Source: Betaproteobacteria bacterium HGW-Betaproteobacteria-6 (lineage in GTDB: Bacteria; Pseudomonadota; Gammaproteobacteria; Burkholderiales; Rhodocyclaceae). From it: DNA of 42,008 bases. Position 1 is the stretch's first letter. Each line of letters opens with the position of its first letter. The position numbers and the translations under genes were made by a program. The stretch spans positions 1 to 42,008 of the forward strand of contig PHCF01000015.1 of assembly GCA_002842145.1 (NCBI GenBank). The letters run 5' to 3'. This document shows positions 27,501 through 34,598 of the stretch, one piece after another. The notes under the pieces were generated by a model, which did not search any database, was not told where the DNA came from, and saw only the letters and a list, made by a program, of their open reading frames with translations.

Positions 27501-27547
27501 GTGTAGCGTGTTGTATGTTGTACGCTACAACTTACAACACGCTACAC
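27501..27547. repeat. Long inverted repeat downstream of traI
   Basis: Two 22-bp arms (27501-27522 and 27526-27547) pair with one mismatch around a CGC loop. The outer part of each arm is GTGTAGCGTGTTGTA or its complement. There is no T tract, so it is more likely a protein-binding or DNA-cruciform site than a terminator. Confidence 0.75.
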
Positions 27548-27559
27548 GGGCCATGCCCT

Positions 27560-27574
27560 TTTTAGCCGCTAAAA
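27560..27574. promoter_or_regulatory. KorB-type operator, site 5
   Basis: TTTTAGCCGCTAAAA, extended by one more T/A pair on each side, immediately before the ATG at 27576 and 13 bases after the long inverted repeat. Confidence 0.85.
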
Positions 27575-27575
27575 A

Positions 27576-27773
27576 ATGCTGAAGACTGAGAGACCTGCCT
27601 ATCGGCTTCTGAACCTCTCCGAATTGGATGCCTTGCGCCTGGACATGTTAGAGGCATCTAAGTGGATGCGTGCTGAATTGCGCCGCCGACGCGCTATGGA
27701 AGAGCAGGGTGGTGGCGATGCGAAGCGCCCGAAACCACTTGTCGGTGTCGTGCATCTGGACAAGTGTAGGTGA
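27576..27773 (+). CDS. Small hypothetical protein
   Basis: 65 aa: MLKTERPAYRLLNLSELDALRLDMLEASKWMRAELRRRRAMEEQ, then a basic tail. Not recognised. The ATG directly follows a KorB-type operator with no ribosome-binding site, so the start, or the gene itself, is uncertain. Confidence 0.4.
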   Translation: MLKTERPAYRLLNLSELDALRLDMLEASKWMRAELRRRRAMEEQGGGDAKRPKPLVGVVHLDKCR

Positions 27774-27848
27774 CTTGATTCGTGAGGGCTGATCTGCCGC
27801 CGCCTCAGTTGGGATTGTCGGTGCCCGCAGGTTGGAAAGGCGCTGTGC

Positions 27849-27884
27849 GCCCCTCATCAGTCAAAACTGCCCCTCAAGAATCAA
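27849..27884 (-). repeat. Pair of RK2-type (TrfA) iteron-like boxes
   Basis: On the minus strand, TTGACTGATGAGGGGC (27849-27864) and TTGATTCTTGAGGGGC (27869-27884), 20 bp apart. They resemble the two RK2 oriV iteron variants TGACAGATGAGGGGC and TGACACTTGAGGGGC. Confidence 0.55.
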
Positions 27885-28175
27885 ACGGCACCGGCGGCCA
27901 TCTCCGCTTGCTGAAGATTGGCACGCTCCATCAATCCGCATGCTTGCTGAAGATCGGCGTTTCTGACGATGTAGCCCCTAATTTCGGGGCGGCCATCGCG
28001 CTGACGATGGTTGGTGACGGCTCTTTCAACTCTACTGAGGTATGCCGCGACTTGACTCTTGGGGGGCGAGGGGGGCGGCAACTACCAGGGAACGTTGTCC
28101 AGAAAACGGTCGTCTTTCGGGCGGTTACGCGCTCTTCAACGAGAATGAGCAGAAAATGACAAGGAGAAGGTGAAT
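27885..28175. other. Intergenic region before the HD-HSP90 gene
   Basis: No convincing gene. Two 13-bp direct copies of GCTTGCTGAAGAT (27907 and 27941) read on the minus strand as the peptide repeat LQQA; this could be the end of a lost gene. AAGGAG at 28161 serves the next gene. Confidence 0.4.
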
Positions 28176-30944
28176 ATGCCGATCAGGGATCCCGTCGAAG
28201 AAATCAAAAGTACGAAAGTCTTTTCGTACCTTGCGTCGCAGAACCCAGAGTATGCCGATCGCGCCGTCCGTTTCGTAGAAGCGATAGCACCCATTCTCGC
28301 GACGACAGTGCAACATTTCCCGCTGTACACCCGTCACGACGCGCACCATGGATTCCAAGTCGTGCGCCGCCTGCAAGATGTGTTGCACGATGGTTGCTTC
28401 GATTCAGGATCGGACAAAGCGCTGGGGGCGCCAGAGTTATTTCTCCTTATTGCAGCTGCCTATGCCCATGATCTGGGAATGACAGTTTTCCCAGGTGAGG
28501 CGCCCGATCTCAAGTCAAAGCTGGACCTGCCTGTCGACGATTGGGAAACCAGTGTCACGCTGACCAATTACCTGCGTCGCGAACATTCCAAGCGAGGGGG
28601 GGCGTACATCCATCGGAACGCATCGGTCTTCGGAGTTCCCGAGAATCTGGTGGCACCACTTGATTGGATCATGAAGTCGCACAACCTCAGTGTTTCGGAA
28701 CTGGAAGCGAATCTTCGGATACCGTTCGCGGCGGATGATCGCGTATTGGATGTTCGCCAGCTTGCGGCGATCTTGTGTACGGCTGACGCCATCGAATTCA
28801 GCGACACACGCGTGTTGGACGGCGTGGTCGAGATAGCACGACAGACCGGTGGTGGCGCAGCAGCGATCTCCTACCGGGAAAACAGGAAGCACGATTGCAT
28901 CCGCGACAGCTTGGCTGTGACTGGTGATGGCCAGGTGGTTGTCAGTGGCACGTTCGATGATGGCGAGGTGCTTGCACTTGCCCACCGGACGTTTGATGAA
29001 ATGGAAGGCTGGATACGCGGATACTGCGACATTGATCGGCAGTCAAAAACTCCGCGGTTGAAGATTCGACCCGAACCGTTTCTACGAAGACTGGATCTGC
29101 CAGGTGCGACCTTTGAACGCCTGGGTGTCAGGATGAGCAAGCGGGCAGTCATAGATTTGGTGGCGTCGAACGCTGTCTGGAGAGGCTCAACCGGTGCGCC
29201 GATCCGAGAGTTGGTTCAGAACGCGGTCGAGGCATGTCGATTCCGATCGCACCATTCCAGCCCCGCCGACGAATACCAGCCACAGGTGAGAATCGAATTT
29301 GACCGGGCAGGGCACACCATCACCGTATCCGACAACGGTTGCGGAATGTCGCTTCGTACCATCCTGAATCACTTCTTGAGCGTGGCGAGCAGCCGGGCGA
29401 AGGAGCCGGCCTACGCGACGAAGAATTACGCCCCGATCGCCCGATTCGGAACTGGTTTCTGGTCGGTGTTCACGGTGGCCACGACAGCCCATATCAAGTC
29501 ATTGGCCGTCGAGTCCGGAACCACCGCGCGTACGGGGCTGCAGTTCGATGTTTCTCTCGACGAACTGAAGGACTACACCGTCTTCCGCGATTGCCCAATG
29601 TCTCCCGGCACAGCGGTGGCGTTGAGCCTGCGAAACGACATAGTCATCGACGATACATACGAGCAATGTCGCCATCTTTTGATTGCGGCGGCTGTGCCGA
29701 TCGACTTGGTTCTAGACGGGGAGGTTGAGAAGGTCCCGAGCTCGGTTCCCGACGTCACCCCCGAGATGTTGCTGGGGGCGAAGATGAACGCGATGGAGGA
29801 GGACGGGTTGCATACGTTCCAATGGCGCGGTGAGCAGTCCGGAGTCGATGTCGCCTTGGGACTGGTGTTCCGTATCGAAGACCAGAGGCCGACGTTTCGA
29901 CTAAATGCACATACGTCCGTGATTTCCAGACTCAATCGAGCATCTGGGATGTCCACCACGGCAGTCTGCGGATTCCAGGCCCCATTCAGGCCCTCCGCGA
30001 CCTGTTTCGACCTATGGAGAGTTGGGACAAGCATCGCCAATGTAAAGTCTCCCCTGGGGATTGAGTACTCGCTCGATCGCGGTCAAGTGCTCGAGTCGGA
30101 GCAAAGTGTGAAGATGGGCCGCGCCATTGCGCAGTGCATACATGATGGCTACCGAGCATTCCTGAGAGCGCACGACGCTTACGACCCCGAGTCGATCTGT
30201 CGTCTCAATGCAGAGTCCGAACTCGGTGGCGGCAATGTCTTCGATCAGTACACGGACAATCAACTTTCCGTGGCTGCCGATGAATACCCGGATCTGCTCT
30301 GCTTCCGGCTGTATGAGGTCGACCCTTCGCGTCGATTCGAACAGGCTGCCGTGCGCCACGTGGATTGGAAGGGGCTCCAACAACTCTCGGGGTCATGCGT
30401 CGTCGCCCAGACGACGCTGGATTTGCCTGCGCCCGACGGACTGTTCCGAGGTTTCTACGCGGAGCAGCTTACCGAGATCGCGTATGCCGCGGCAACCATC
30501 ATCAAGCGACAAGAGCAGATGGCGGAGCCCCTGTACCTGCTCGAAGCGAATCGACGCGCATCCATGCTGTTCGATGCGGACCCGACAAGCACGATCCAGA
30601 CGATGCTCCTGCGGGACGATCCCGACGGTGCGCCTGTCCATCTGGTTCTCCAACGATGGAGTCTTCAGCGCCTGACGCTTGACTCTGGCAAGCACCAGAT
30701 CATGGCCAGGGTACAAGGGCGGTGGACTGGCGCTTTGTATTCGCGTGATTTCGAGAGTCATCGCGGTACGCCCTATGCATTTCTTGGCCGCCATCGGGTC
30801 CTAATCAGGCAGGGGTCGAAACTGCATGACCATTGCAAAGCGTTGGCCGAGCAAAATCGCTTCGTCAAGCTGGCGGATCTGGTCGACGACCTCCAACTGC
30901 ATTCCCAAGGTTTCGATCCTGAATCGGTACGCGGCCTAGTCTAG
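28176..30944 (+). CDS. HD-domain / HSP90-like ATPase fusion, candidate defence protein
   Basis: 922 aa, cytoplasmic. Residues 45-210 resemble an HD/HD-CE hydrolase: TRHDAHHGFQVVRRL, AAAYAHDLGM (His98-Asp99) and LCTADAIEFSDTR. Residues 325-480 show a GHKL/HSP90 ATP-binding fold: RELVQNAVEA with Glu345 and Asn349, TVSDNGCGMS with Asp386, and ARFGTGFWSVF with Gly425 and Gly427. The remaining 400 residues are unassigned. The start ATG 28176 has AAGGAG nine bases upstream; a GTG at 28170 is possible. It is single-gene cargo at the right end of the island. HD plus HSP90 proteins occur among bacterial conflict systems, but function here is inferred. Confidence 0.8.
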   Translation: MPIRDPVEEIKSTKVFSYLASQNPEYADRAVRFVEAIAPILATTVQHFPLYTRHDAHHGFQVVRRLQDVLHDGCFDSGSDKALGAPELFLLIAAAYAHDLGMTVFPGEAPDLKSKLDLPVDDWETSVTLTNYLRREHSKRGGAYIHRNASVFGVPENLVAPLDWIMKSHNLSVSELEANLRIPFAADDRVLDVRQLAAILCTADAIEFSDTRVLDGVVEIARQTGGGAAAISYRENRKHDCIRDSLAVTGDGQVVVSGTFDDGEVLALAHRTFDEMEGWIRGYCDIDRQSKTPRLKIRPEPFLRRLDLPGATFERLGVRMSKRAVIDLVASNAVWRGSTGAPIRELVQNAVEACRFRSHHSSPADEYQPQVRIEFDRAGHTITVSDNGCGMSLRTILNHFLSVASSRAKEPAYATKNYAPIARFGTGFWSVFTVATTAHIKSLAVESGTTARTGLQFDVSLDELKDYTVFRDCPMSPGTAVALSLRNDIVIDDTYEQCRHLLIAAAVPIDLVLDGEVEKVPSSVPDVTPEMLLGAKMNAMEEDGLHTFQWRGEQSGVDVALGLVFRIEDQRPTFRLNAHTSVISRLNRASGMSTTAVCGFQAPFRPSATCFDLWRVGTSIANVKSPLGIEYSLDRGQVLESEQSVKMGRAIAQCIHDGYRAFLRAHDAYDPESICRLNAESELGGGNVFDQYTDNQLSVAADEYPDLLCFRLYEVDPSRRFEQAAVRHVDWKGLQQLSGSCVVAQTTLDLPAPDGLFRGFYAEQLTEIAYAAATIIKRQEQMAEPLYLLEANRRASMLFDADPTSTIQTMLLRDDPDGAPVHLVLQRWSLQRLTLDSGKHQIMARVQGRWTGALYSRDFESHRGTPYAFLGRHRVLIRQGSKLHDHCKALAEQNRFVKLADLVDDLQLHSQGFDPESVRGLV

Positions 30945-31297
30945 ATTAGCTAGGAAGGTAGGCGCCAATGCCGGCAGCAGATTTTTACTAATACCCGCTT
31001 TTGCCACCTAGATGAGACCTTTGCGAAACGCAATCGAAGGGTTGCAATCATCCTGGTCAGGGCATTCTGGCCTTGATGCAAGTTTCTGTCGTTGGTGAAA
31101 TTGTGAGACTGAGCTCCATAAAGCGGTCGACGGTCCGTTCCGATGCTGCTCTTGCTCTCATGCGCCCCTTCTTCTTGGCATGGTATTGTTTATGGCATTA
31201 GATAGAAGATAATTTGCAACATGTTGTTATATAGTAAGTTTTTCTGTCTATAGATGATAGAGTGGGAATAAGCGGAAGCGGTCGCAACGCTCAGCGA
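30945..31297. other. Right end of the island, no gene
   Basis: 353 bases without a supported gene, becoming A+T-rich toward 31,250. They contain a CATGGTAT box at 31179-31186, matching the boxes near attL, and the probable attR core. A GAGACCTTTGCGAAACGC string at about 31014 recalls insertion-sequence ends but stands alone. Confidence 0.5.
31256..31271 (+). other. Probable attR core
   Basis: GATAGAGTGGGAATAA matches the end of guaA (12657-12672) at 14 of 16 positions, including ten in a row. It lies after the last island gene and before the type VI region. Confidence 0.6.
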
Positions 31298-31852
31298 TTA
31301 TTTCACTAGGCTGCGAATAATAGCGACATCTCTGTCGGCAAGTGATTTGTTGCTTCTGGATTGCGGCCTTCCGATTTTCCGACTTTTTGGGGCTGGGCCT
31401 TTGTTGGGTTTCGCCGCCGCGCCCTTGGTATTTTGCAGGTTTGCGCGACTGTCTTTCTCGTGTGCGCCATCAGAAGTTGATGACTGCTCTGGCAATGGAG
31501 ATAGATTGCTGGCAAGGGTAGTTGTTGCAGCCTTCGACTCGTCTATTACCGCACCTTTTACCCCCTCTGCTTGAGCGTTCGCGTCCTCGACGCGGACTTC
31601 AGAACTCGGCTTGACGGCTATTGCGACCGGTATTGTTGATGGCGCCGGTGCGTCGTCAGGCACTTTTGCGTCCAAATTTTGGGCGACAGTCCAGCCGACC
31701 AAAGCGATGCTGGCAACCCCCATGGTCAGTGTGATTGCTTTCCATTTACTCGTTGTCCGCTGGTCGGCTACGTTAGTGTTTCCGTAGTTCGGATCTAAGT
31801 CTTTCAAAATACTCATGGAGGTGTCGTCAAAGTTTTCGTATTGAATATGCAA
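31298..31852 (-). CDS. Single-pass membrane protein of unknown function
   Basis: 184 aa from a TTG at 31852; an ATG at 31816 (MSILKDLDPNYGN) gives 172 aa and is equally likely. One hydrophobic segment (AITLTMGVASIALVGWTVAQNL) is followed by a long Ala/Pro/Lys-rich, low-complexity region and a short C-terminal helix (SLADRDVAIIRSLVK). This build resembles periplasm-spanning accessory proteins. It is divergent from the M15 peptidase gene. Whether it belongs to the type VI locus is unclear. Confidence 0.55.
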   Translation of the reverse strand: MHIQYENFDDTSMSILKDLDPNYGNTNVADQRTTSKWKAITLTMGVASIALVGWTVAQNLDAKVPDDAPAPSTIPVAIAVKPSSEVRVEDANAQAEGVKGAVIDESKAATTTLASNLSPLPEQSSTSDGAHEKDSRANLQNTKGAAAKPNKGPAPKSRKIGRPQSRSNKSLADRDVAIIRSLVK

Positions 31853-31947
31853 TTGGCAGTCATGTTTGCACTACAGGCAAAATTATACGATCAACATGAA
31901 AAATGTATTAATACAAACTTTAGATCGTATTAGAATAATACGTTGCC

Positions 31948-32835
31948 ATGTCGTTTGTTATGTGGGCACCTTGCTGCATTTGGGAAGCTACAGTGGTTTT
32001 TGTTACCGTATTTGCCTATTTCTTTCTGATCGTAGCAGTTGTATCGCTGGTGATCTTTCCCGCATTGCGGGGGCGACTCTATGGCGTGATGGTAAGCGTC
32101 TTTCAAGGTGGGGTTACGCGCATCGTTGGTGGTAGCTCTCTGGTTTCAGAAGGAATGTCTTCGGCAGTTCGTTCCTCATCAACCAAGTATTTACACGCCA
32201 GGTCGTTTGTTGCGCGAAATCCAATGGTTGTGATTGGGGTCTCTGTCGTTGTTTTGGCGCCTAGTGCTTTGGCATTTATTGTTCACAGACCAGCCATTTT
32301 TGACTATTCGGAAATTCGGGTTTCAGAAGATCGACAAATTGCAGTATTGCTGACCGGCGAGCAGCTTGTTCCACCGCTACCGTTCCCTCCGGAAATTTTT
32401 GCTACAAAAGAAGTGGAAATGGTCCGGCCGGATGTCATGTATGCCAGCCGTAATTGGGCCTTGCTGCAACCGGATTTCGTCCAGCGCTTGTTGGTTGTTT
32501 TCAAGTTGATGAAGGAACGCCACGGTTACGAGATGGTCTTGATCGAGGGTTATCGCAGCCCGGAGCGTCAGAACGATTTGTTCGCACAAGGGGGGCATGT
32601 AACTCAAGCCGCTGGAAATTTGAGTTATCACCAGCATGGATTAGCCGCAGATTCGGCATTTTTGCGCAACGGTCAAGTAGTGATTTCAGAGCGTGACCCA
32701 TGGGCTAGGCGCGGTTATCAACTGTACGGAGAGGTTGCCGAACAGGTCGGTTTTGTTTGGGGGGGGCGTTGGAAGATGCTCGATTTAGGACATGTCGAAC
32801 TGAGAAAACCAGGCGTATTGGCACGTACGCGTTAG
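31948..32835 (+). CDS. Membrane-anchored M15 peptidase (TagX-like)
   Basis: 295 aa. Two hydrophobic segments (about 15-40 and 92-113) anchor it, and the C-terminal domain is a D-Ala-D-Ala/L,D-type M15 peptidase. IEGYRSPERQNDLF precedes the zinc motif SxHxxGxAxD (Ser226, His228, Gly231, Asp235), and the last ligand lies in DLGHVEL (His282). M15 enzymes cut peptidoglycan cross-bridges. In Acinetobacter type VI loci the membrane-anchored peptidase TagX opens the wall for the machine. Position before PAAR and tssM supports the same role; a secreted effector is less likely with this anchor. Confidence 0.8.
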   Translation: MSFVMWAPCCIWEATVVFVTVFAYFFLIVAVVSLVIFPALRGRLYGVMVSVFQGGVTRIVGGSSLVSEGMSSAVRSSSTKYLHARSFVARNPMVVIGVSVVVLAPSALAFIVHRPAIFDYSEIRVSEDRQIAVLLTGEQLVPPLPFPPEIFATKEVEMVRPDVMYASRNWALLQPDFVQRLLVVFKLMKERHGYEMVLIEGYRSPERQNDLFAQGGHVTQAAGNLSYHQHGLAADSAFLRNGQVVISERDPWARRGYQLYGEVAEQVGFVWGGRWKMLDLGHVELRKPGVLARTR

Positions 32836-32873
32836 GTCTTCGATAGTGAATATTTTGGGTATCAGGGTAGAAA

Positions 32874-33140
32874 ATGACGAAGCCATTTATCTTGCTGGGC
32901 GATAAAACAGACCATGGAGGCGTTGTTGTCTCCGCCTCGGAAACCTCTGATTGCGGCGGCAAAGGAATTGCCCGGGTAGGTGATCAGGTGACTTGTCCGA
33001 AAAAAGGTCATGGGAGCGTTACTACGATTGTTACCGGCGACGCGACAGCAATCATTGATGGCCGCCCGGCAGCCAGGCACGGCGACAAGACCGCCTGTGG
33101 CGCAATCCTGATCGCTAGCCAGTCATTAACAACAGACTAG
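32874..33140 (+). CDS. PAAR-domain spike tip protein
   Basis: 88 aa, a stand-alone PAAR: GDKTDHGGVVVSASETSDCGGKGIARVGDQVTCPKKGHGSVTTIVTGDATAIIDGRPAARHGDKTACGAILIA. It caps the VgrG trimer with a metal-bound cone. No toxin domain is attached. It lies 38 bases after the M15 gene and 17 before the next gene. Confidence 0.93.
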   Translation: MTKPFILLGDKTDHGGVVVSASETSDCGGKGIARVGDQVTCPKKGHGSVTTIVTGDATAIIDGRPAARHGDKTACGAILIASQSLTTD

Positions 33141-33157
33141 GCAACCGAAATTCAAAG

Positions 33158-34582
33158 ATGTGGCCTAGCTTATTCAAGATAGTTGGCGGAAGTCTGGTTG
33201 CGGTTGCTCTCCTCTGGGCATTGGTGCTTGGCTGGTGGCAATCCAACGACTACGAGCCAAGTCGTCTCGACTTGGCTCTATATCTTGGTGCTTTACCGTT
33301 GGCGATAGTCGGTGGGTATTTTCTTCTCAAGGGATTCATCGAACACCTGAAAGCGCCGCCTGCTGCGGAAGTGCCCAAAGATAAACCGCTTGCCGACCTC
33401 GACCCCTTGGCAATTGCTGCAGCAAAAACCTCTGCCGCCGAGCGGTTGTTTTCGATTGATTTGCTCAATGCATTTGTTGTTACTGCCGCCGGGAGTGACA
33501 GCGAGTCCATTTTTGCGGCAATTAAAGATGGCGTGCGCCCCCTCCCGAATCCATCTTTTACAGACAGTGATGGGTTTCCGGTTTTTCTTGCTGAAGTCAA
33601 AAATCTTGATCACAGCATGATCGCTGAGGAATTTGAAGGCGAGAAACGTGTTGCCGAGTTATTGGAGGCTCGGAACGATGTGAGACGGGCTATCACTTTG
33701 CTCGCCAGCGTTGTCGATCAAGCCAGTGAGGTGCTCTCCGGTTATTTGAATCAGCCGCAAAAACAACCCTTGCTCAATGTCTTGTGGCTCATCCCTAGCA
33801 ACTGGAACGGCCTGGAAGCAGCGGCTCTAAAAACGTGGTTGAAAACGCGCTACTGGTCGGATTTGTCGGAGTCGTGTTTGTCGATCAAGATCGCGCCGGT
33901 TAGCCACGAGACCATGGCGTTGAAGCATCTGGACGAAATTATCCTGGATGCCAATCGCGACTCAGCCAGATCAGTCATGACCCTGATCTTGGGAATGATG
34001 TCGTCTATCGATGGAAATATCGTAGAAATGCTTGATGCAAACGGGGGGCTTTTTTCTGCCAAACGCCAAGACCAATCTGTTCCTGGCGAAGGTGCAGTGG
34101 CCTTGTTGCTGGGGCATGAGGCGGCACTGGGCATTGACGAACGGGGGCAAGCGACCATCCTCAGTCGGGTTGCGCTGGGCGGGCGAGACAAGCCTTTAAG
34201 TAGCGGCGGACGCATCCGTGGAAAGACCGTTGAACAATTGATATCCGGTCTACTGGATGTTACTGCCGTTGAGCACTCGGCAATCACTGCGGTTGTGGCT
34301 GATACAGACCACCGCGCCGACCATCTGACGGAAATTCTGGATGGCCTCGGCACTGCATTCGCTCATCTGGATCCAATCGAGGACTGCTCTGCGATTGGCA
34401 CCTCCTGCGGTGCGCTCCCTCCGATCAGTGGATTGGTCGCTCTCGCTTGTGCCCATGCCAAAGCACTGGCCGACGATGCTCACGTCCTGTTAATCAGTAA
34501 CCAGCACCCGACTGAACGCGCCGTCTTGCTTGTGTCACCGCCGTTAGCCCAGGCATCCACCTTGAATCCCGCTAATACCTGA
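33158..34582 (+). CDS. Membrane-anchored protein resembling a degenerate ketosynthase (thiolase fold)
   Basis: 474 aa. Two transmembrane segments (about 8-27 and 39-60) precede a large soluble part. That part reads like beta-ketoacyl synthase: LNAFVVTAAGSDSESIFAAIKDGVRPL (about 103-129) as the first strand and loop, VPGEGAVALLLG (308-319) like the GEGAaalvLE motif, and SCGALPPISGLVALACAHAKALADDAHVLLISNQHPTERAVLLVSP (416-461) like the GHtxgAaG region and the final strands. The catalytic Cys-His-His set does not seem conserved, so it would be a non-enzymatic thiolase-fold protein. I know of no named type VI family for it. It sits 16 bases before tssM and is probably co-transcribed. Confidence 0.6.
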   Translation: MWPSLFKIVGGSLVAVALLWALVLGWWQSNDYEPSRLDLALYLGALPLAIVGGYFLLKGFIEHLKAPPAAEVPKDKPLADLDPLAIAAAKTSAAERLFSIDLLNAFVVTAAGSDSESIFAAIKDGVRPLPNPSFTDSDGFPVFLAEVKNLDHSMIAEEFEGEKRVAELLEARNDVRRAITLLASVVDQASEVLSGYLNQPQKQPLLNVLWLIPSNWNGLEAAALKTWLKTRYWSDLSESCLSIKIAPVSHETMALKHLDEIILDANRDSARSVMTLILGMMSSIDGNIVEMLDANGGLFSAKRQDQSVPGEGAVALLLGHEAALGIDERGQATILSRVALGGRDKPLSSGGRIRGKTVEQLISGLLDVTAVEHSAITAVVADTDHRADHLTEILDGLGTAFAHLDPIEDCSAIGTSCGALPPISGLVALACAHAKALADDAHVLLISNQHPTERAVLLVSPPLAQASTLNPANT

Positions 34583-34598
34583 TCAGAAATAATTGCCA

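Noticed and set aside
27782-28159. Open frame of 125 codons before the HD-HSP90 gene
   Set aside because: It crosses the iteron-like boxes, lacks a ribosome-binding site and shows low-complexity, non-protein-like sequence. The opposite-strand 66-codon frame at 27881-28081 (LQQA repeats) is only a possible remnant.
31010-31040. Insertion-sequence end (GAGACCTTTGCGAAACGC)
   Set aside because: No partner inverted repeat and no transposase nearby; recall of the motif is uncertain.
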